A stretch of DNA of 64,000 nt from Mycobacterium sp. (GTDB lineage Bacteria > Actinomycetota > Actinomycetes > Mycobacteriales > Mycobacteriaceae): assembly GCA_020438845.1 (NCBI GenBank), contig JAGQTV010000017.1, forward strand, positions 1-64,000, read 5' to 3'. Of this stretch, positions 7,112 through 18,390 are shown piece by piece. The stretch's first letter is position 1. The number at the start of each line of letters is the position of its first letter. The position numbers and the translations under genes were made by a program. The notes under the pieces were generated by a model. That model ran no database searches. It worked only from the letters and a program-made list of their open reading frames with translations, and was not told the DNA's origin.

Positions 7112-9603
7112 GGGGCAGGCGGCGGTCCGGGCGGCGGCGCATTCTGGTCGACCGGGGGCGGAGCCGCATCGGGAATCGGGGCCGGGGCCGGCTCGGGCGC
7201 GGGCGGCGGCAACTGATCTGGAGGCGGCGCCGGATTGGCCGGCGGCGGAAGCGGAATCGTGATACCTGGCAGTACCTCAATGCCGTTCAGCGGCGGAGGC
7301 GGCGGGGGGATGCTGGACGCCGGCGTCTGGACCGGTTGCACCGGTGGTGGCGGGGCCGGAACCCCCGCGTAACCACCCACCTCCGCCGGAGTCGGGAAAG
7401 ACTCGAAGTCGGTGTTCTGCAGAGCACCGTCCATGGTGGCCTTCCAGATGTCGGCGGGCAGGCCTGCGCCGTAGACCGCGCCGCCCCAACTGTTGACCAG
7501 AGGTATGTCGCCCTTGACTGTGCCGACCCACACCGCGGTGGACAACTGCGGTGTGAATCCCACCATCCAGGCATCGCGGTTGGCCCCGGTGTCACCAAGC
7601 TGATGGGTACCGGTCTTCGCCGCCGACGGCCGGCCACCTGCCAGGGTATGGCCATTGGAGTAGCCCGCAATGGGCTCCATGGCCGCGATGACGTTGTCGG
7701 CAACGGCCTTCTCGATGCGCTGCTCGCCGGGGTTCTCCTCGGCGCTCTTGTCGAAGAGCACCTCGCCCTGGGCATTCACCACTTTCTGGACGAAGTGCGG
7801 CCGGTGGTAAACGCCGGAATCCGCGATGGTGGCGTAGGCCGACGCCATGTCGATTACCCGCGTCTCGTACTGCCCCAGCACGATCCCGGCTGACGGGGGG
7901 CCACCCATGCCGTCCTCGGAGAGGGTGTGTTCCACACCGGGGAAACTCTCCGCCACGCCCGCACGGTGCGCGGCGTCGGCGACGTCCTCAGGTCCATTGC
8001 GAAGCTTGAGCATCAACCGGTAATAGCTCGTGTTCAGTGAGCGCTTCAACGCCTCGGCGATGGAACAGGTACCGCAGCTTTCGCCCTCGGAGTTGTTGAT
8101 GGTCAGCTTGTCGTCGATCTTCAACGGCGAGCTGTCGACCTGGTAGCCCAAGCCCATGCCTTGTTCCAACGCCGCGATCAACGCGAAGACCTTGAACGAG
8201 GAGCCGGTGGGCAAACCGGCCTGGGCGAAGTCGAAGCCCGCGGCGTCAGAGCCGCCGTAGTACGCCTTCACCCCGCCCGTGCGCGGATCGATGGACACCA
8301 CCGCAGCCCGCATCTCCGGCATCTGCCCATCCAGGTAGGTGGCGACCGCGTCGTCGGCGGCCTTCTGAGCCTGCATATCAATCGTCGTGGTGATCTCCAG
8401 GCCCTGCGTGTTGAGCGACTGCTGGTCGATGTTGAACAGGTCGAGCAGTTCCTTGATGACCTGGCGCTCGATCAGCCCGTTGGGGCCGGTGGTCAGATTC
8501 TCGTTCCGGGCCAGGTCCGGAGACACGGTCTGGGGGAAGACCTGTTGACTGCGCTCTTCTTTCGACAGCGCACCGGTGGTCACCATTCCGTCCAGCACCC
8601 AGTTCCATCGCGCGGTGGCGGCTTCGAGGTTCTTCGCCGGGTCCAGGGTCGAGGGCCGTTGGATCAGAGCGGCCAGCAGCGCACCCTCGGAGATGGTGAG
8701 TTGGTCCACGGGCTTGGCGAAGTAGGCGTTCGACGCCGCGGAGATCCCGTAGGCGCTGCGACCGAAATAGATGATGTTGAGATAGGCCTGCAACACCTCG
8801 TCCTTGGACCACTCCTGGGACATCTTGGTCGAGATCACCAGTTCCTTGGCCTTGCGGATCAGGCCGCCGAGACCGGACCGCTGGTCGCCGACGAGGGCGT
8901 TCTTGACGTACTGCTGGGTGATCGTGGACCCGCCCTGGAGGTCACCGCCGAAGAGGTTGTTGCGCACGGCGCGGGCGAATCCGGTGATGGAGAAACCGGG
9001 GTTGGTGTAGAAATCGCGATCCTCGGCCGCAAGAACCGCACTGCGCACATGCACCGGGACCTGGTTGAGGTCGACGTCTTCGCGGTTACCTTCCGGCGGA
9101 ACGATTTTCGCCAGCTCAGAGCCATCGCTGGCATAGATCGTGGACACCTGGTTGGTCCTGATGTCACCCGGCTTGGGCACGCTGACCAGTAGATAAGACA
9201 ACCCGAACGTCAGGATCGGCAGAACGAAGAGCACAATGGCCGCCGCCGCAAGCCACTGACGCGCACCCCACCCGCGAAGTCGGTGTGAGAATCCAGACTC
9301 TGCGACGGCCCTGTGCTCGGGCTCTGAACGCTGGTCCGGGGGTTGGGGCGGGGCGGACGGCGGCGGGGCGGACGGCGGCGGGGGGGACGGCGGCGTCCGC
9401 CTCGGGGCCGGCTTGGCGTCCAAAGCGGCCTTGACGGCCTCGACCGGATCGCGCAGCGACGGATCGTCGCGCACCGGCGCAATGATCGCCGTCAGCCGGT
9501 CGTCCGGCCGGAGCTCACGCTGCCCGGATCCGGCCGCGGTCGTCTTATCGTCCGACGCACTGGGGACGCGGTGCCGTCCTTGCGTCTCTTCCCCGTTACT
9601 CAC
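7108..9603 (-). CDS. ponA1: Bifunctional penicillin-binding protein PonA1
   Basis: A class A PBP that polymerises glycan strands and cross-links peptides during polar growth. The 831-residue protein has a Pro-rich cytoplasmic tail (1-110), one membrane segment (about 117-140), a GT51 domain with the catalytic AAEDRDFY (Glu194) and GGSTITQQYVKN motifs, then a transpeptidase domain with SSFK (Ser468 and Lys471), SLN and KTGT. The C-terminus is a long Pro-rich tail. The GTG start overlaps the upstream DUF5318 gene by 8 bp and the stop overlaps the glycosyltransferase start by 4 bp. Confidence 0.97.
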   Translation of the reverse strand: MSNGEETQGRHRVPSASDDKTTAAGSGQRELRPDDRLTAIIAPVRDDPSLRDPVEAVKAALDAKPAPRRTPPSPPPPSAPPPSAPPQPPDQRSEPEHRAVAESGFSHRLRGWGARQWLAAAAIVLFVLPILTFGLSYLLVSVPKPGDIRTNQVSTIYASDGSELAKIVPPEGNREDVDLNQVPVHVRSAVLAAEDRDFYTNPGFSITGFARAVRNNLFGGDLQGGSTITQQYVKNALVGDQRSGLGGLIRKAKELVISTKMSQEWSKDEVLQAYLNIIYFGRSAYGISAASNAYFAKPVDQLTISEGALLAALIQRPSTLDPAKNLEAATARWNWVLDGMVTTGALSKEERSQQVFPQTVSPDLARNENLTTGPNGLIERQVIKELLDLFNIDQQSLNTQGLEITTTIDMQAQKAADDAVATYLDGQMPEMRAAVVSIDPRTGGVKAYYGGSDAAGFDFAQAGLPTGSSFKVFALIAALEQGMGLGYQVDSSPLKIDDKLTINNSEGESCGTCSIAEALKRSLNTSYYRLMLKLRNGPEDVADAAHRAGVAESFPGVEHTLSEDGMGGPPSAGIVLGQYETRVIDMASAYATIADSGVYHRPHFVQKVVNAQGEVLFDKSAEENPGEQRIEKAVADNVIAAMEPIAGYSNGHTLAGGRPSAAKTGTHQLGDTGANRDAWMVGFTPQLSTAVWVGTVKGDIPLVNSWGGAVYGAGLPADIWKATMDGALQNTDFESFPTPAEVGGYAGVPAPPPPVQPVQTPASSIPPPPPPLNGIEVLPGITIPLPPPANPAPPPDQLPPPAPEPAPAPIPDAAPPPVDQNAPPPGPPPAP

Positions 9604-10033
9604 TCGCAGTCCGAGCGCCCGAGGGTGCCGTCGTCCGAGTACCGCGGGAGCCCTTCGCGGGTTTCACCGGCCGTGGCGCACCCAGGACGTAGGACTTGAC
9701 CAGATGGTTCCAACTGCAGGTCCGGCACACCTCCACCACATGCACGGCGAATTCATCGAAGCGAGCCGCCAAAAGCACCAGCTCCTCGGCTGTGCGTGCC
9801 GACCCGGACACCGCACCCAGGTGGTCGCCGAAAACCCAGGACACCAAGGTGAGTTGCTCCTTGCGACAGATGGGGCACATCACCGAACATTGCTTGCCGT
9901 GAAATTTTGCAGCTCGCAACAGGTAGGGATTGGCATCGCACACTTCGGTGACGCCCGTTCGGCCGGAATACACCTCGGCCAACAGGGAACGCCGCCGGAG
10001 CGCGTAGTCCACCACCTGTCGCTGCAGTCGCAC
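9596..10033 (-). CDS. DUF5318 zinc-ribbon-like protein
   Basis: A 145-residue cytoplasmic protein, homolog of Rv0049, of unknown function. Cysteine pairs (CPIC and, about 50 residues later, CRTC) suggest a bound metal. The C-terminus is basic and disordered. The GTG start gives MRLQRQVVDYALRRRSLL, identical to the start of the M. tuberculosis protein. It heads the operon with ponA1, overlapping it by 8 bp, a linkage that suggests a role near PonA1. No enzymatic motif is visible. Confidence 0.88.
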   Translation of the reverse strand: MRLQRQVVDYALRRRSLLAEVYSGRTGVTEVCDANPYLLRAAKFHGKQCSVMCPICRKEQLTLVSWVFGDHLGAVSGSARTAEELVLLAARFDEFAVHVVEVCRTCSWNHLVKSYVLGAPRPVKPAKGSRGTRTTAPSGARTASE

Positions 10034-10089
10034 AATGAACAGACTACGTCGGAGACCAGGTGCCGGGGCCGTGACTGACCAGTAACTCC

Positions 10090-10095
10090 TACGAT
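10090..10095 (+). promoter_or_regulatory. -10 element of a probable leaderless transcript (DUF1707 gene)
   Basis: TACGAT fits the TANNNT -10 consensus and ends 6 bases before the ATG at 10102, with no ribosome site between them. Confidence 0.55.
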
Positions 10096-10101
10096 CGTCA
10101 C

Positions 10102-10950
10102 ATGGCGACGGGTCAAACGACGAGCACGCGTGCCAAAGACAGCGACCGTAATGACACTTGCCAGATCCTGGATACGGCGATGGCCGAGGGCCAACTGTCG
10201 ATGGCCGAACACGAGCAACGGGTCAAGGCCGCGACCAACGCCGCGACCCTGGGCGACTTGCGTTCCCTGGTCAGCGATCTGCAAACGACCAACGCCCCGG
10301 TGCAACTTCCGTCGCTGCGGGCGCCCCGCATTCCCGGATCGCGGTCAGGTTGGGGAATCCGGGCGGCCGTCGCGGCGGTGCTGGTGCTACTGGGCATCGG
10401 GATCGGCTGGGGGTTGTACGGCAACACCAGTTCGCCGTTGAACTTCACCTCCGACCCCGGGGCCAAGCCCGACGGGGTAGCGCCGGTGGTGCTGACCCCG
10501 CCCCGCCAGTTGCAGTCCCTGGGTGGTCTGACCGGGCTGTTCGAGCAGATGAAGAAGAAGTTCGGCGACACGGTTGGCTACCGACTGGTGATCTACCCGG
10601 ACTACGCGGTGCTGGACAGAGTCGACCCCAACGATGAACGCCGCGAACTCGACTACACCTACCGGGGCGGCTGGGGCGACCCCAGCACCTCGGCCAAAAG
10701 CAAGGATGCAGCCCCCGTCGACCTCGCGAAGTTCGACGCCAAGGCGGTCGTCGGAGTCCTGCGCGGAGCGCCAGAGACTTTGAACATCAAGCCAAACGAG
10801 GTCAGGTCCACATACTTGATCATCGAACCGAGCGGCGACGTGACCGCCCCTGGAACGGTGTCCATCTCCATTCATGTGTCCAGCGAGTTCGGTGGCGGTT
10901 ACATCCAACTCGATCCCGACGGTGCGGTGAAACGCATCAACTACCCCTGA
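10102..10950 (+). CDS. DUF1707 domain membrane protein
   Basis: A 282-residue protein, homolog of Rv0048c. Residues 1-60 form a DUF1707 domain (DTAMAEGQLSMAEHEQRV then LGDLRSLVSDLQ), which often sits at the N-terminus of actinobacterial membrane proteins. One membrane segment follows at about 85-105, then an extracytoplasmic domain of roughly 170 residues rich in beta structure. It is transcribed divergently from the DUF5318-ponA1 operon with only 68 bp between them. Its function is unknown. Confidence 0.85.
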   Translation: MATGQTTSTRAKDSDRNDTCQILDTAMAEGQLSMAEHEQRVKAATNAATLGDLRSLVSDLQTTNAPVQLPSLRAPRIPGSRSGWGIRAAVAAVLVLLGIGIGWGLYGNTSSPLNFTSDPGAKPDGVAPVVLTPPRQLQSLGGLTGLFEQMKKKFGDTVGYRLVIYPDYAVLDRVDPNDERRELDYTYRGGWGDPSTSAKSKDAAPVDLAKFDAKAVVGVLRGAPETLNIKPNEVRSTYLIIEPSGDVTAPGTVSISIHVSSEFGGGYIQLDPDGAVKRINYP

Positions 10951-11000
10951 TCGCACCGCGTCTAATCCGGCTTCTTCGGTTTGCCGCGTATATATCGCTC

Positions 11001-11028
11001 CGATACTATTGCGAGAGACGTCGTATCG
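11001..11028. promoter_or_regulatory. Inverted repeat in the padR promoter region
   Basis: CGATAC (11001-11006) and GTATCG (11023-11028) form an inverted repeat 29 bp before the PadR start, next to an A/T-rich TATATAT stretch. PadR proteins commonly repress their own operon, so this is a candidate operator. Confidence 0.4.
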
Positions 11029-11056
11029 TCGTAGCGGAAGATCAGGAGGTGACTCA

Positions 11057-11602
11057 GTGCTGGAATTGGCCATCCTGGGTCTCCTACTTGAGTCTCCGAT
11101 GCACGGCTACGAACTGCGTAAGCGGCTGACCGGTTTGCTTGGCGCCTTCCGCGCGTTCTCATACGGCTCGCTGTACCCGGCACTGCGTCGGATGCAGGCC
11201 GACGGGCTGATCGTGGAGGACGCCGCCCCAGAGGGCACGACCGTCCTGCGCCGGGCCCGCCGGGTCTATCAACTGAGCGACGCCGGCCGGCAACGCTTCG
11301 CCGAATTGGTGGCCGACACCGGACCGCAGAACTACACCGACGACGGATTCGGCGTACACCTCGCGTTCTTCAACCGGACCCCGGCCGAAGCGCGCATGCG
11401 CATCCTGGAGGGCCGTCGGCGGCAGGTGGAGGAGCGGCGCGAAGGCCTGCGCGACGCCGTCGCCCGGGCCAGCAGCTCGTTCGACCGCTACACCCGCCAG
11501 CTGCATCAGCTCGGTCTGGAGTCCAGCGAACGAGAGGTCAAGTGGCTGAACGACCTGATCGCCGCCGAGCGGGTAGCCCAAAGCCGACCCGATCAAAGCT
11601 AA
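11057..11602 (+). CDS. PadR-family transcriptional regulator
   Basis: A 181-residue regulator homologous to Rv0047c. The N-terminal winged helix is clear ([19 protein letters not shown], then [17 protein letters not shown], then [10 protein letters not shown]), followed by the PadR C-terminal dimerisation helices. The open frame begins at 11009, but the GTG at 11057 has AGGAGG 7 bases upstream and matches the M. tuberculosis start. It lies 65 bp before ino1 on the same strand and may control inositol synthesis; the effector is unknown. Confidence 0.93.
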   Translation: MLELAILGLLLESPMHGYELRKRLTGLLGAFRAFSYGSLYPALRRMQADGLIVEDAAPEGTTVLRRARRVYQLSDAGRQRFAELVADTGPQNYTDDGFGVHLAFFNRTPAEARMRILEGRRRQVEERREGLRDAVARASSSFDRYTRQLHQLGLESSEREVKWLNDLIAAERVAQSRPDQS

Positions 11603-11667
11603 GCACTGCACCCCAAAAAACGAACACAGCAGTACGAACAAAGAAGTATGAAGAAGGAGACACGTCC

Positions 11668-12762
<1,095 letters not shown>

Positions 12763-12805
12763 TCCACCGGCCTCGACATCTCAACGATCAGGGCGCCTGA
12801 GCCGT

Positions 12806-12811
12806 TAGACT
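12806..12811 (+). promoter_or_regulatory. -10 element of a probable leaderless transcript (marR gene)
   Basis: TAGACT is followed after 8 bases by the ATG at 12820, and no Shine-Dalgarno sequence is present. Confidence 0.55.
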
Positions 12812-12819
12812 GTCAAACC

Positions 12820-13275
12820 ATGTCAGGAACGGCCCCGGAGGTCACGGAGTTGGCCGCCGACCTGCAACAGGTGTTGTCGAAGTTGTTCACGGTCCTGCGC
12901 CGGGGTGACCCGAACCGCGGCTCGCACCCCGATCTGACGCTGGCGCAGCTGTCGATCCTGCTGACCCTGCTGGACAGCGGGCCGATTCGGATGACCGAAC
13001 TGGCAGCCCGCGAGCGGGTACGTACACCGACCACGACTGTTGCCATCCGCCGACTCGAGAAGCTGGGCCTGGTCAAGCGGTCGCGGGATCCTTCCGACAT
13101 GCGGGCCGTCCTGGTCGAGGTGACTCCGGAGGGGCTGGTTCAGCACCGTGAGGCCCTCGCGACTCGACGCGCCCATCTCGCCGCGATGCTGGGCAAGCTG
13201 ACCATCGACGAGAGGGACAGCGTGCACCGGGCACTGCAACCCCTGCGACGGCTCGCTGACGCAGAGGAATCCTGA
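12820..13275 (+). CDS. MarR-family transcriptional regulator
   Basis: A 151-residue winged-helix regulator, homolog of Rv0042c. It has the MarR core: LTLAQLSILLTLLDSGPIRMTELA, a recognition helix region (RTPTTTVAIRRLEKLGLV) and the wing motif SRDPSDMRAVLVEVT. It converges on the glucosylglycerate hydrolase gene. Neither ligand nor target is visible. The ATG is supported by the -10 element directly upstream. Confidence 0.92.
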   Translation: MSGTAPEVTELAADLQQVLSKLFTVLRRGDPNRGSHPDLTLAQLSILLTLLDSGPIRMTELAARERVRTPTTTVAIRRLEKLGLVKRSRDPSDMRAVLVEVTPEGLVQHREALATRRAHLAAMLGKLTIDERDSVHRALQPLRRLADAEES

Positions 13276-13308
13276 AGCGATCAGAGGACTCCTGACGCGA
13301 TCAGGCGA
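13271..13308. repeat. Direct repeat between convergent stops
   Basis: An 18-bp unit occurs at 13271-13288 and 13291-13308, sharing CCTGA, GCGATCAG and the 20-bp spacing. The second copy contains CCTGA-N5-TCAGG, able to form a short hairpin between the convergent MarR and hydrolase genes. Confidence 0.6.
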
Positions 13309-14632
13309 GCCAGTCAAGCACCACCGCTGCGGTCCAGGATTGCTCCGGGCTGCCCAGCGGTTCTCCGGTGAACGGTTCGTAGTACTCAGCGAATGTGCCC
13401 TCCCACACCTGTCGCAACCCCTCGCGCCGAAGGATCCCCGCCCGCTCCGGCCAACCGCGACGTTCCAGTGCCCAGAAGAACAACCAATTCAGCACCGGCC
13501 ACACCGGACCCCGCCAGTACTCCCGGGGCCGAAAGTCCTTCGATAGCGGCGAGGTTGACGGAGGCAGGGCGAACTTCAGGTCGGGATGGCCGCAAAAAGC
13601 CGGTCCGTCGAGCAGTGCCAGTAGGGTCCGCTCCCGCGCATCCGGCAGGCCGCCGCAGAGTAGCGGTGCGAACTGGGCGGCGGTGTCCGTGATGATCCAC
13701 GATCCGGCGCGAACATCGAAATCCCTTGCTGCGCCGGTACGCTGATCCGTCATGCCGAGCAGACCGGCTCGGAATCGGTCGGCCCAAGAACTCAGATCGC
13801 GAACATCGACCGCAGGGCGGCCCAACTCGTCGCCGATATCGGCGAGCACCTCGCAGGCAACCGCGAAGACTGCGGTGAAGAAACCGTCCTGGACCGCGAA
13901 ACTCATCGCCTGCGGCAGTCGGTCGTCGGCATAACGCACGGACTTCATCTCCTCGACCAGCCAGAGATAGCGCTCGTACTCGTCAGCGGACGGCCGTTGG
14001 CGGTGATCGATGATTCGGTTGTCTGAACGCTGGTAAGCCGGCATCGGACCGGCGGTCACGTTCGCGTAGGCGCTGTCCCACCGCGGCGAGTTGTCCATCC
14101 CGGACTCCCACCCGTGGTAGAGGGTGACCCGACCGCATTCAGTTGGGTCGCGGGTCTCAGCCAGCCACCGGTGCCAGCGCACCAGGTCCGGCCAGCGGCG
14201 GTCGACGAACTGCTCAGCCACGACCCGGTCGGATCGACTACCCGCCCGAGCGCGGTCGAGGATGCGCTGTACTGCGACCGCATGAACGGGGGGTTGGGTG
14301 ATACCCGAGGTGTGCCGGCCGGTTGGAGCCGCCGCAGCCAGCTCGCGACACGCCCAGCGGTCCGGGCCGGGGAAATATCCCTCGACTCCGTCGGCGAAGA
14401 CGATATGCGGAATCATGCCGTTGGCCCACTGCGCCGAGAACAGGGTGTCCAGCTCCATGACCGCACGCGGAACACTCTGCGACGCCAGGCCGATCGCGAT
14501 GAACGCCGCGTCCCAACTCCACATGTGCGGATAGAGCAGCGACGACGCCCTCGTCATGCATCCGAGGTCGTTGTCAGCCAGCAGTTTCGCAGCCCGGGCG
14601 GCTAGCACGTCGGGATCAGCGCCGGTTGCCAC
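13301..14632 (-). CDS. Glucosylglycerate hydrolase (GH63 family)
   Basis: A 443-residue (alpha/alpha)6-barrel hydrolase very like the mycobacterial GgH recalled from Mycobacterium hassiacum (446 residues), which hydrolyses glucosylglycerate, a compatible solute and precursor of methylglucose lipopolysaccharide, and releases it during recovery from nitrogen starvation. Conserved stretches include LLYPHMWSWDAAFIAIGL, GMIPHIVFADGVEGYFPGP, YHGWESGMDNSPRWDSAY and FRPREYWRGPVWPVLNWLF. I chose GTG at 14630-14632 because family similarity starts there; a CAGAAT sequence 6 bases upstream could be a -10 of a leaderless mRNA. The longer frame overlaps the divergent SDR gene. Confidence 0.88.
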   Translation of the reverse strand: MATGADPDVLAARAAKLLADNDLGCMTRASSLLYPHMWSWDAAFIAIGLASQSVPRAVMELDTLFSAQWANGMIPHIVFADGVEGYFPGPDRWACRELAAAAPTGRHTSGITQPPVHAVAVQRILDRARAGSRSDRVVAEQFVDRRWPDLVRWHRWLAETRDPTECGRVTLYHGWESGMDNSPRWDSAYANVTAGPMPAYQRSDNRIIDHRQRPSADEYERYLWLVEEMKSVRYADDRLPQAMSFAVQDGFFTAVFAVACEVLADIGDELGRPAVDVRDLSSWADRFRAGLLGMTDQRTGAARDFDVRAGSWIITDTAAQFAPLLCGGLPDARERTLLALLDGPAFCGHPDLKFALPPSTSPLSKDFRPREYWRGPVWPVLNWLFFWALERRGWPERAGILRREGLRQVWEGTFAEYYEPFTGEPLGSPEQSWTAAVVLDWLA

Positions 14633-14672
14633 GGGTCCATTCTGCGGTGCTCGCGTGCTCCTTCGGAATCGG

Positions 14673-14678
14673 TAGGGT
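14673..14678 (+). promoter_or_regulatory. -10 element of a probable leaderless transcript (SDR gene)
   Basis: TAGGGT lies 8 bases before the ATG at 14687; no ribosome site intervenes. Confidence 0.5.
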
Positions 14679-14686
14679 GATTCGAC

Positions 14687-15376
14687 ATGCCAGGCCGACC
14701 GACGATGCCCACTGCACTGATTACCGGAGCCGCTGGGGGACTCGGCGCGGCAATCGCCGACGCATTGGCCCCCACCCACGCCCTGCTGTTGGCGAGCCGG
14801 CCCTCACCGCGGCTGGACTTCCTGGCCGAGCGCCTCGGCGCCACCACCTGGCCGATGGATCTGACCCATCTCGACGGGATCGAAGCGGCTGCAGATGTTC
14901 TCGACGAACTCGACGTTCTGGTTCACAACGCCGGGGTGGCCTACCCCGGCCGGGTTGGCGAATCCACCCCCGAACAGTGGCGCGCTGCCTTCGAGGTCAA
15001 CGTCACTGGCGCCGTCGCGCTCACCCTCGCGCTGCTTCCGGCACTCCGCGCGGCGCGGGGCCAGGTGGTGTTCATCAATTCCGGATCGGGTCTTAACGTC
15101 TCACCCGGGCTCGCCGCCTACTCGGCGAGCAAGTTTGCCCTGCGAGCATTTGCCGACTCCTTGCGTGCCGACGAACCTCTGTTGCGCGTCACCAGCATTC
15201 ATCCCGGCCGGATTGACACCGAGATGCAGCGTGAACTCGTCGCCTACGAGGGCGGCGATTACGACCCGGCCAGATTCCTCACTGCCGAAACCGTGGCAGC
15301 AGTTGTCGCCCAGGTGCTGGCCACCCCGGCGGACGCACATACCCACCAGGTCGTGATCCGCCCCCGCGGTAAGTAA
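14687..15376 (+). CDS. Short-chain dehydrogenase/reductase
   Basis: A 229-residue classical SDR. The cofactor site ITGAAGGLG, the NAG motif (LVHNAGVAYPG) and the catalytic INSGSGLNVSPGLAAYSASKFA segment (Ser, Tyr, Lys) are all present. NADP or NAD preference and substrate cannot be read from the sequence. It is divergent from the glucosylglycerate hydrolase gene (54 bp apart), suggesting a shared promoter region, and converges on leuS. Confidence 0.92.
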   Translation: MPGRPTMPTALITGAAGGLGAAIADALAPTHALLLASRPSPRLDFLAERLGATTWPMDLTHLDGIEAAADVLDELDVLVHNAGVAYPGRVGESTPEQWRAAFEVNVTGAVALTLALLPALRAARGQVVFINSGSGLNVSPGLAAYSASKFALRAFADSLRADEPLLRVTSIHPGRIDTEMQRELVAYEGGDYDPARFLTAETVAAVVAQVLATPADAHTHQVVIRPRGK

Positions 15377-15380
15377 CCGC

Positions 15381-15445
15381 TTCGTCGAAGTCGACGAAAT
15401 GGCGGCATTCACTCGGACTCTCGCGCCCGTTTGTGGGTTTGGGCG
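15381..15445. terminator. Two hairpins between SDR gene and leuS
   Basis: TTCGTCG/CGACGAA (15381-15398, 4-base loop) and CGCCC/GGGCG (15424-15445) lie between the two convergent stops and could end transcription from both sides. Confidence 0.5.
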
Positions 15446-15448
15446 GGA

Positions 15449-18316
15449 TTAGACGACGAGGTTGACCAACCGGCCGGGCACCACGATCACCTTCTTGGGC
15501 GAAGCCCCCGCAAGGAACGCTGCCACCTTCTCGTCGGCGAGCGCCGCGGATTCGATTGCTGTGCGGTCCGCATCGGTGGCAACGGTCACATGACCGCGTA
15601 CCTTTCCGTTGACCTGGACCGGGTACTCGACCGTGTCGGCCAAGAGATAGCGCGGGTCTGCCTGCGGGAAGGGTCCGTGGGCTAGCGACGATTCGTGACC
15701 TAGTCGGGCCCAAAGTTCCTCTGCCAGATGCGGGGCCAATGGGGCGACCATGAGGACAAGCGGTTCCAGAGCTCCCCGGGCAGTGACGCCGGCTTTGGTG
15801 AGGTGGTTGGTGTACTCGATGAGTTTGGCCGCGGCGGTGTTATTCCGCAGTGCGACATAGTCTTCCGAGACACCGGCGATGGTGCGATGCAGCACCCGCA
15901 GGGTGTCTTCATCAACCGGGTCATCCGACGTCCTTGTGGCTCCGCTGTTTTCGTCGACGACGAGCCGCCAAACCCGCTGCAGAAAGCGGTGCGCTCCGAC
16001 AACGTCCTTAGTGGCCCACGGGCGGGAGGCTTCCAGCGGCCCCATCGACATCTCGTAAACGCGCAGGGTGTCCGCGCCGTAGGAGTCGCATATCTCATCA
16101 GGAGAGATCGAGTTCTTCAGGCTCTTGCCGATCTTCCCGAACTCCTGGAAAACTTCGACCTCACCATCAGGTCCCGGCAAGAAGAACTTGCCCTCCCGTT
16201 CAACGACATCCGCAGCCGGAACGTAGGCGCCCCGCGAGTCGGTGTAGGCGAACGCCTGGATATAGCCCTGATTGACCAGCCGACGATAGGGCTCCCGCGA
16301 ACTCACATGACCAAGGTCGTAGAGGACCTTATGCCAGAAACGCGAATAGAGCAGATGCAGCACGGCGTGCTCGACACCGCCGACGTAGAGGTCCACTCCC
16401 CCGGGATCGCGCGGCCCGTGTTCATCAGGACGCGGACCCATCCAGTAGGCCTCGTTTTCCTTGGCGCAGAACTGATCCGGGTTATGCGGGTCTGCATAAC
16501 GCAATTCGTACCAGGAACTACCCGCCCACTGAGGCATGACATTGGTGTCCCGGCGGTAGGTCTGCAATCCATCGCCGAGGTCGAGTTCAAGATCGACCCA
16601 TTCCCCTGCCTTGTTCAGCGGTGGCGAAGGTTCACTGTCGGGATCATCCTGGTCGAACAACACCGGCGAGTAATCTGCGATATCTGGCAATTCGACCGGC
16701 AGCATCGAGTCAGGCAATGGGTGCGGGCGCCCGTCTTCGTCGTAAACGATGGGGAAGGGCTCACCCCAATAACGTTGACGCGCGAAAAGCCAGTCCCGCA
16801 GTTTGTACTCGATCCTGCCGCGCCCACGGCCGTCAGCCTCCAATCGCGCCGTGATCGCCTTCTTGGCCTCCGATACGTCGAGGCCGTTCAGGTAGTCGGA
16901 GTTCACCAAGACGCCGTCGCCGGTGTAAGCCTCCTGCGACACGTCGCCGCCGGCAATCACCTCGAGCACCGGCAGCCCGAACTCCGCCGCGAATTCCCAG
17001 TCCCGCTGGTCGTGTGCCGGCACCGCCATGATGGCACCGGTGCCGTAGCCGAGCAGGACATAGTCGGCGATAAAGATCGGAACCTGCTGGCCGCCAGCCG
17101 GATTCGTGGCGTAGCTACCCAGGAATACACCGGTCTTCGTCTTGCTCTCCTGGCGCTCCAGATCCGATTTCGCTGCGATGGAACGCCGATAGGAATCGAC
17201 GGCCTCCGCCGGGGTGGCCGCACCACCGGTCCAGCGCGGATCGACCCCATCAGGCCATTGCTGCGCGGTCAGTCGGCCAACCAGGTCGTGTTCGGGGGCA
17301 AGTACCAGATAGGTCGCGCCGAACAAGGTGTCCGGGCGGGTGGTGAAAACCTCCACGTCCGTTCCGCCCGCCCCATCGGGGACGGAGAACAACGCCGCCG
17401 CGCCGGTTGATCGACCGATCCAGTTTCGCTGCATGGCCTTGACCTTGTCCGGCCAGTCCAGCACATCGAGATCCTCGAGCAATCGTTCGGAATAGGCGGT
17501 GATACGCATCATCCACTGCCGCAACCTCTTCCGGAACACCGGGAAGTTACCGCGTTCACTGCGTCCGTCGGCGGTCACTTCCTCGTTGGCCAACACCGTG
17601 CCCAGCCCCGGGCACCAGTTCACCAGCGACTCGGCGCTATAAACCAGCCGATGGCCGTCGACCAAGTCGGATCGCTCGCCGGTCGACAATTCCGACCAGG
17701 CCCTTCCATCGTCGAGAACTCTTGCACCACTCTTGAATTCGGCCACCAACTCGCTGATCGTGCGAGCCTTGTTCTGTTCGGTGTCGAACCAGGCGTTGTA
17801 GATCTGAAGAAAGATCCATTGGGTCCACTTATAGAACTCGACGTCGGTGGTGGAAAAGCTTCGGCGTTGGTCATGGCCGAGACCCAGCCGCCCCAGTTGA
17901 CGACGGAAGTTGGCGATATTGGCCTCGGTACGGGTGCGCGGATGCGTGCCGGTCTGTACCGCATACTGCTCAGCCGGCAGTCCGAAGGAGTCGAAGCCTA
18001 ACGCGTGGAGCACATTGCGTCCGGTCATCCGGAAGTACCGGGCATAGACATCGGTGGCGATGTAGCCGAGCGGATGGCCGACGTGCAAGCCCTCACCAGA
18101 GGGGTACGGGAACATGTCCTGGACGAACATCTTGTCCGCCGGGACCGGAGAACCGTCGGCAGCGGCCAGCGAGCCCACCGGGTTGGGCACGTCGAAAGTC
18201 CCCCGCTCCCGCCAGTAGTCCTGCCACTTCTGCTCGATTCCGCCCGCAAGGTCGGCGGCGTAGCGGTACCGCGGTCCGTCGCCGGCGTCAGTTTCCCCGG
18301 TGGGCGAGTCGATCAC
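15449..18316 (-). CDS. leuS: Leucyl-tRNA synthetase
   Basis: Charges tRNA-Leu with leucine. The ~955-residue protein has the class I signature [12 protein letters not shown] (HIGH-like), the CP1 editing domain ([18 protein letters not shown] is the conserved editing core), [15 protein letters not shown] (KMSKS-like) and a C-terminal anticodon-binding and tail domain. The start is uncertain: GTG at 18314-18316 agrees best with the M. tuberculosis N-terminus, and there is no clear ribosome site before it or before the nearby GTG at 18322. Confidence 0.96.
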   Translation of the reverse strand: MIDSPTGETDAGDGPRYRYAADLAGGIEQKWQDYWRERGTFDVPNPVGSLAAADGSPVPADKMFVQDMFPYPSGEGLHVGHPLGYIATDVYARYFRMTGRNVLHALGFDSFGLPAEQYAVQTGTHPRTRTEANIANFRRQLGRLGLGHDQRRSFSTTDVEFYKWTQWIFLQIYNAWFDTEQNKARTISELVAEFKSGARVLDDGRAWSELSTGERSDLVDGHRLVYSAESLVNWCPGLGTVLANEEVTADGRSERGNFPVFRKRLRQWMMRITAYSERLLEDLDVLDWPDKVKAMQRNWIGRSTGAAALFSVPDGAGGTDVEVFTTRPDTLFGATYLVLAPEHDLVGRLTAQQWPDGVDPRWTGGAATPAEAVDSYRRSIAAKSDLERQESKTKTGVFLGSYATNPAGGQQVPIFIADYVLLGYGTGAIMAVPAHDQRDWEFAAEFGLPVLEVIAGGDVSQEAYTGDGVLVNSDYLNGLDVSEAKKAITARLEADGRGRGRIEYKLRDWLFARQRYWGEPFPIVYDEDGRPHPLPDSMLPVELPDIADYSPVLFDQDDPDSEPSPPLNKAGEWVDLELDLGDGLQTYRRDTNVMPQWAGSSWYELRYADPHNPDQFCAKENEAYWMGPRPDEHGPRDPGGVDLYVGGVEHAVLHLLYSRFWHKVLYDLGHVSSREPYRRLVNQGYIQAFAYTDSRGAYVPAADVVEREGKFFLPGPDGEVEVFQEFGKIGKSLKNSISPDEICDSYGADTLRVYEMSMGPLEASRPWATKDVVGAHRFLQRVWRLVVDENSGATRTSDDPVDEDTLRVLHRTIAGVSEDYVALRNNTAAAKLIEYTNHLTKAGVTARGALEPLVLMVAPLAPHLAEELWARLGHESSLAHGPFPQADPRYLLADTVEYPVQVNGKVRGHVTVATDADRTAIESAALADEKVAAFLAGASPKKVIVVPGRLVNLVV

Positions 18317-18390
18317 GCTCACAGGGTATCGGTGCAGCGCCGCCCGCAACGGCTCGGTATCGGTTGCGTTGCAGGGCGGTCAGCGGTTGG

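Noticed and set aside
15728-17410. 560-residue plus-strand frame
   Set aside because: Antisense to leuS; the leucyl-tRNA synthetase motifs on the other strand are complete and the frame has no recognisable domain.
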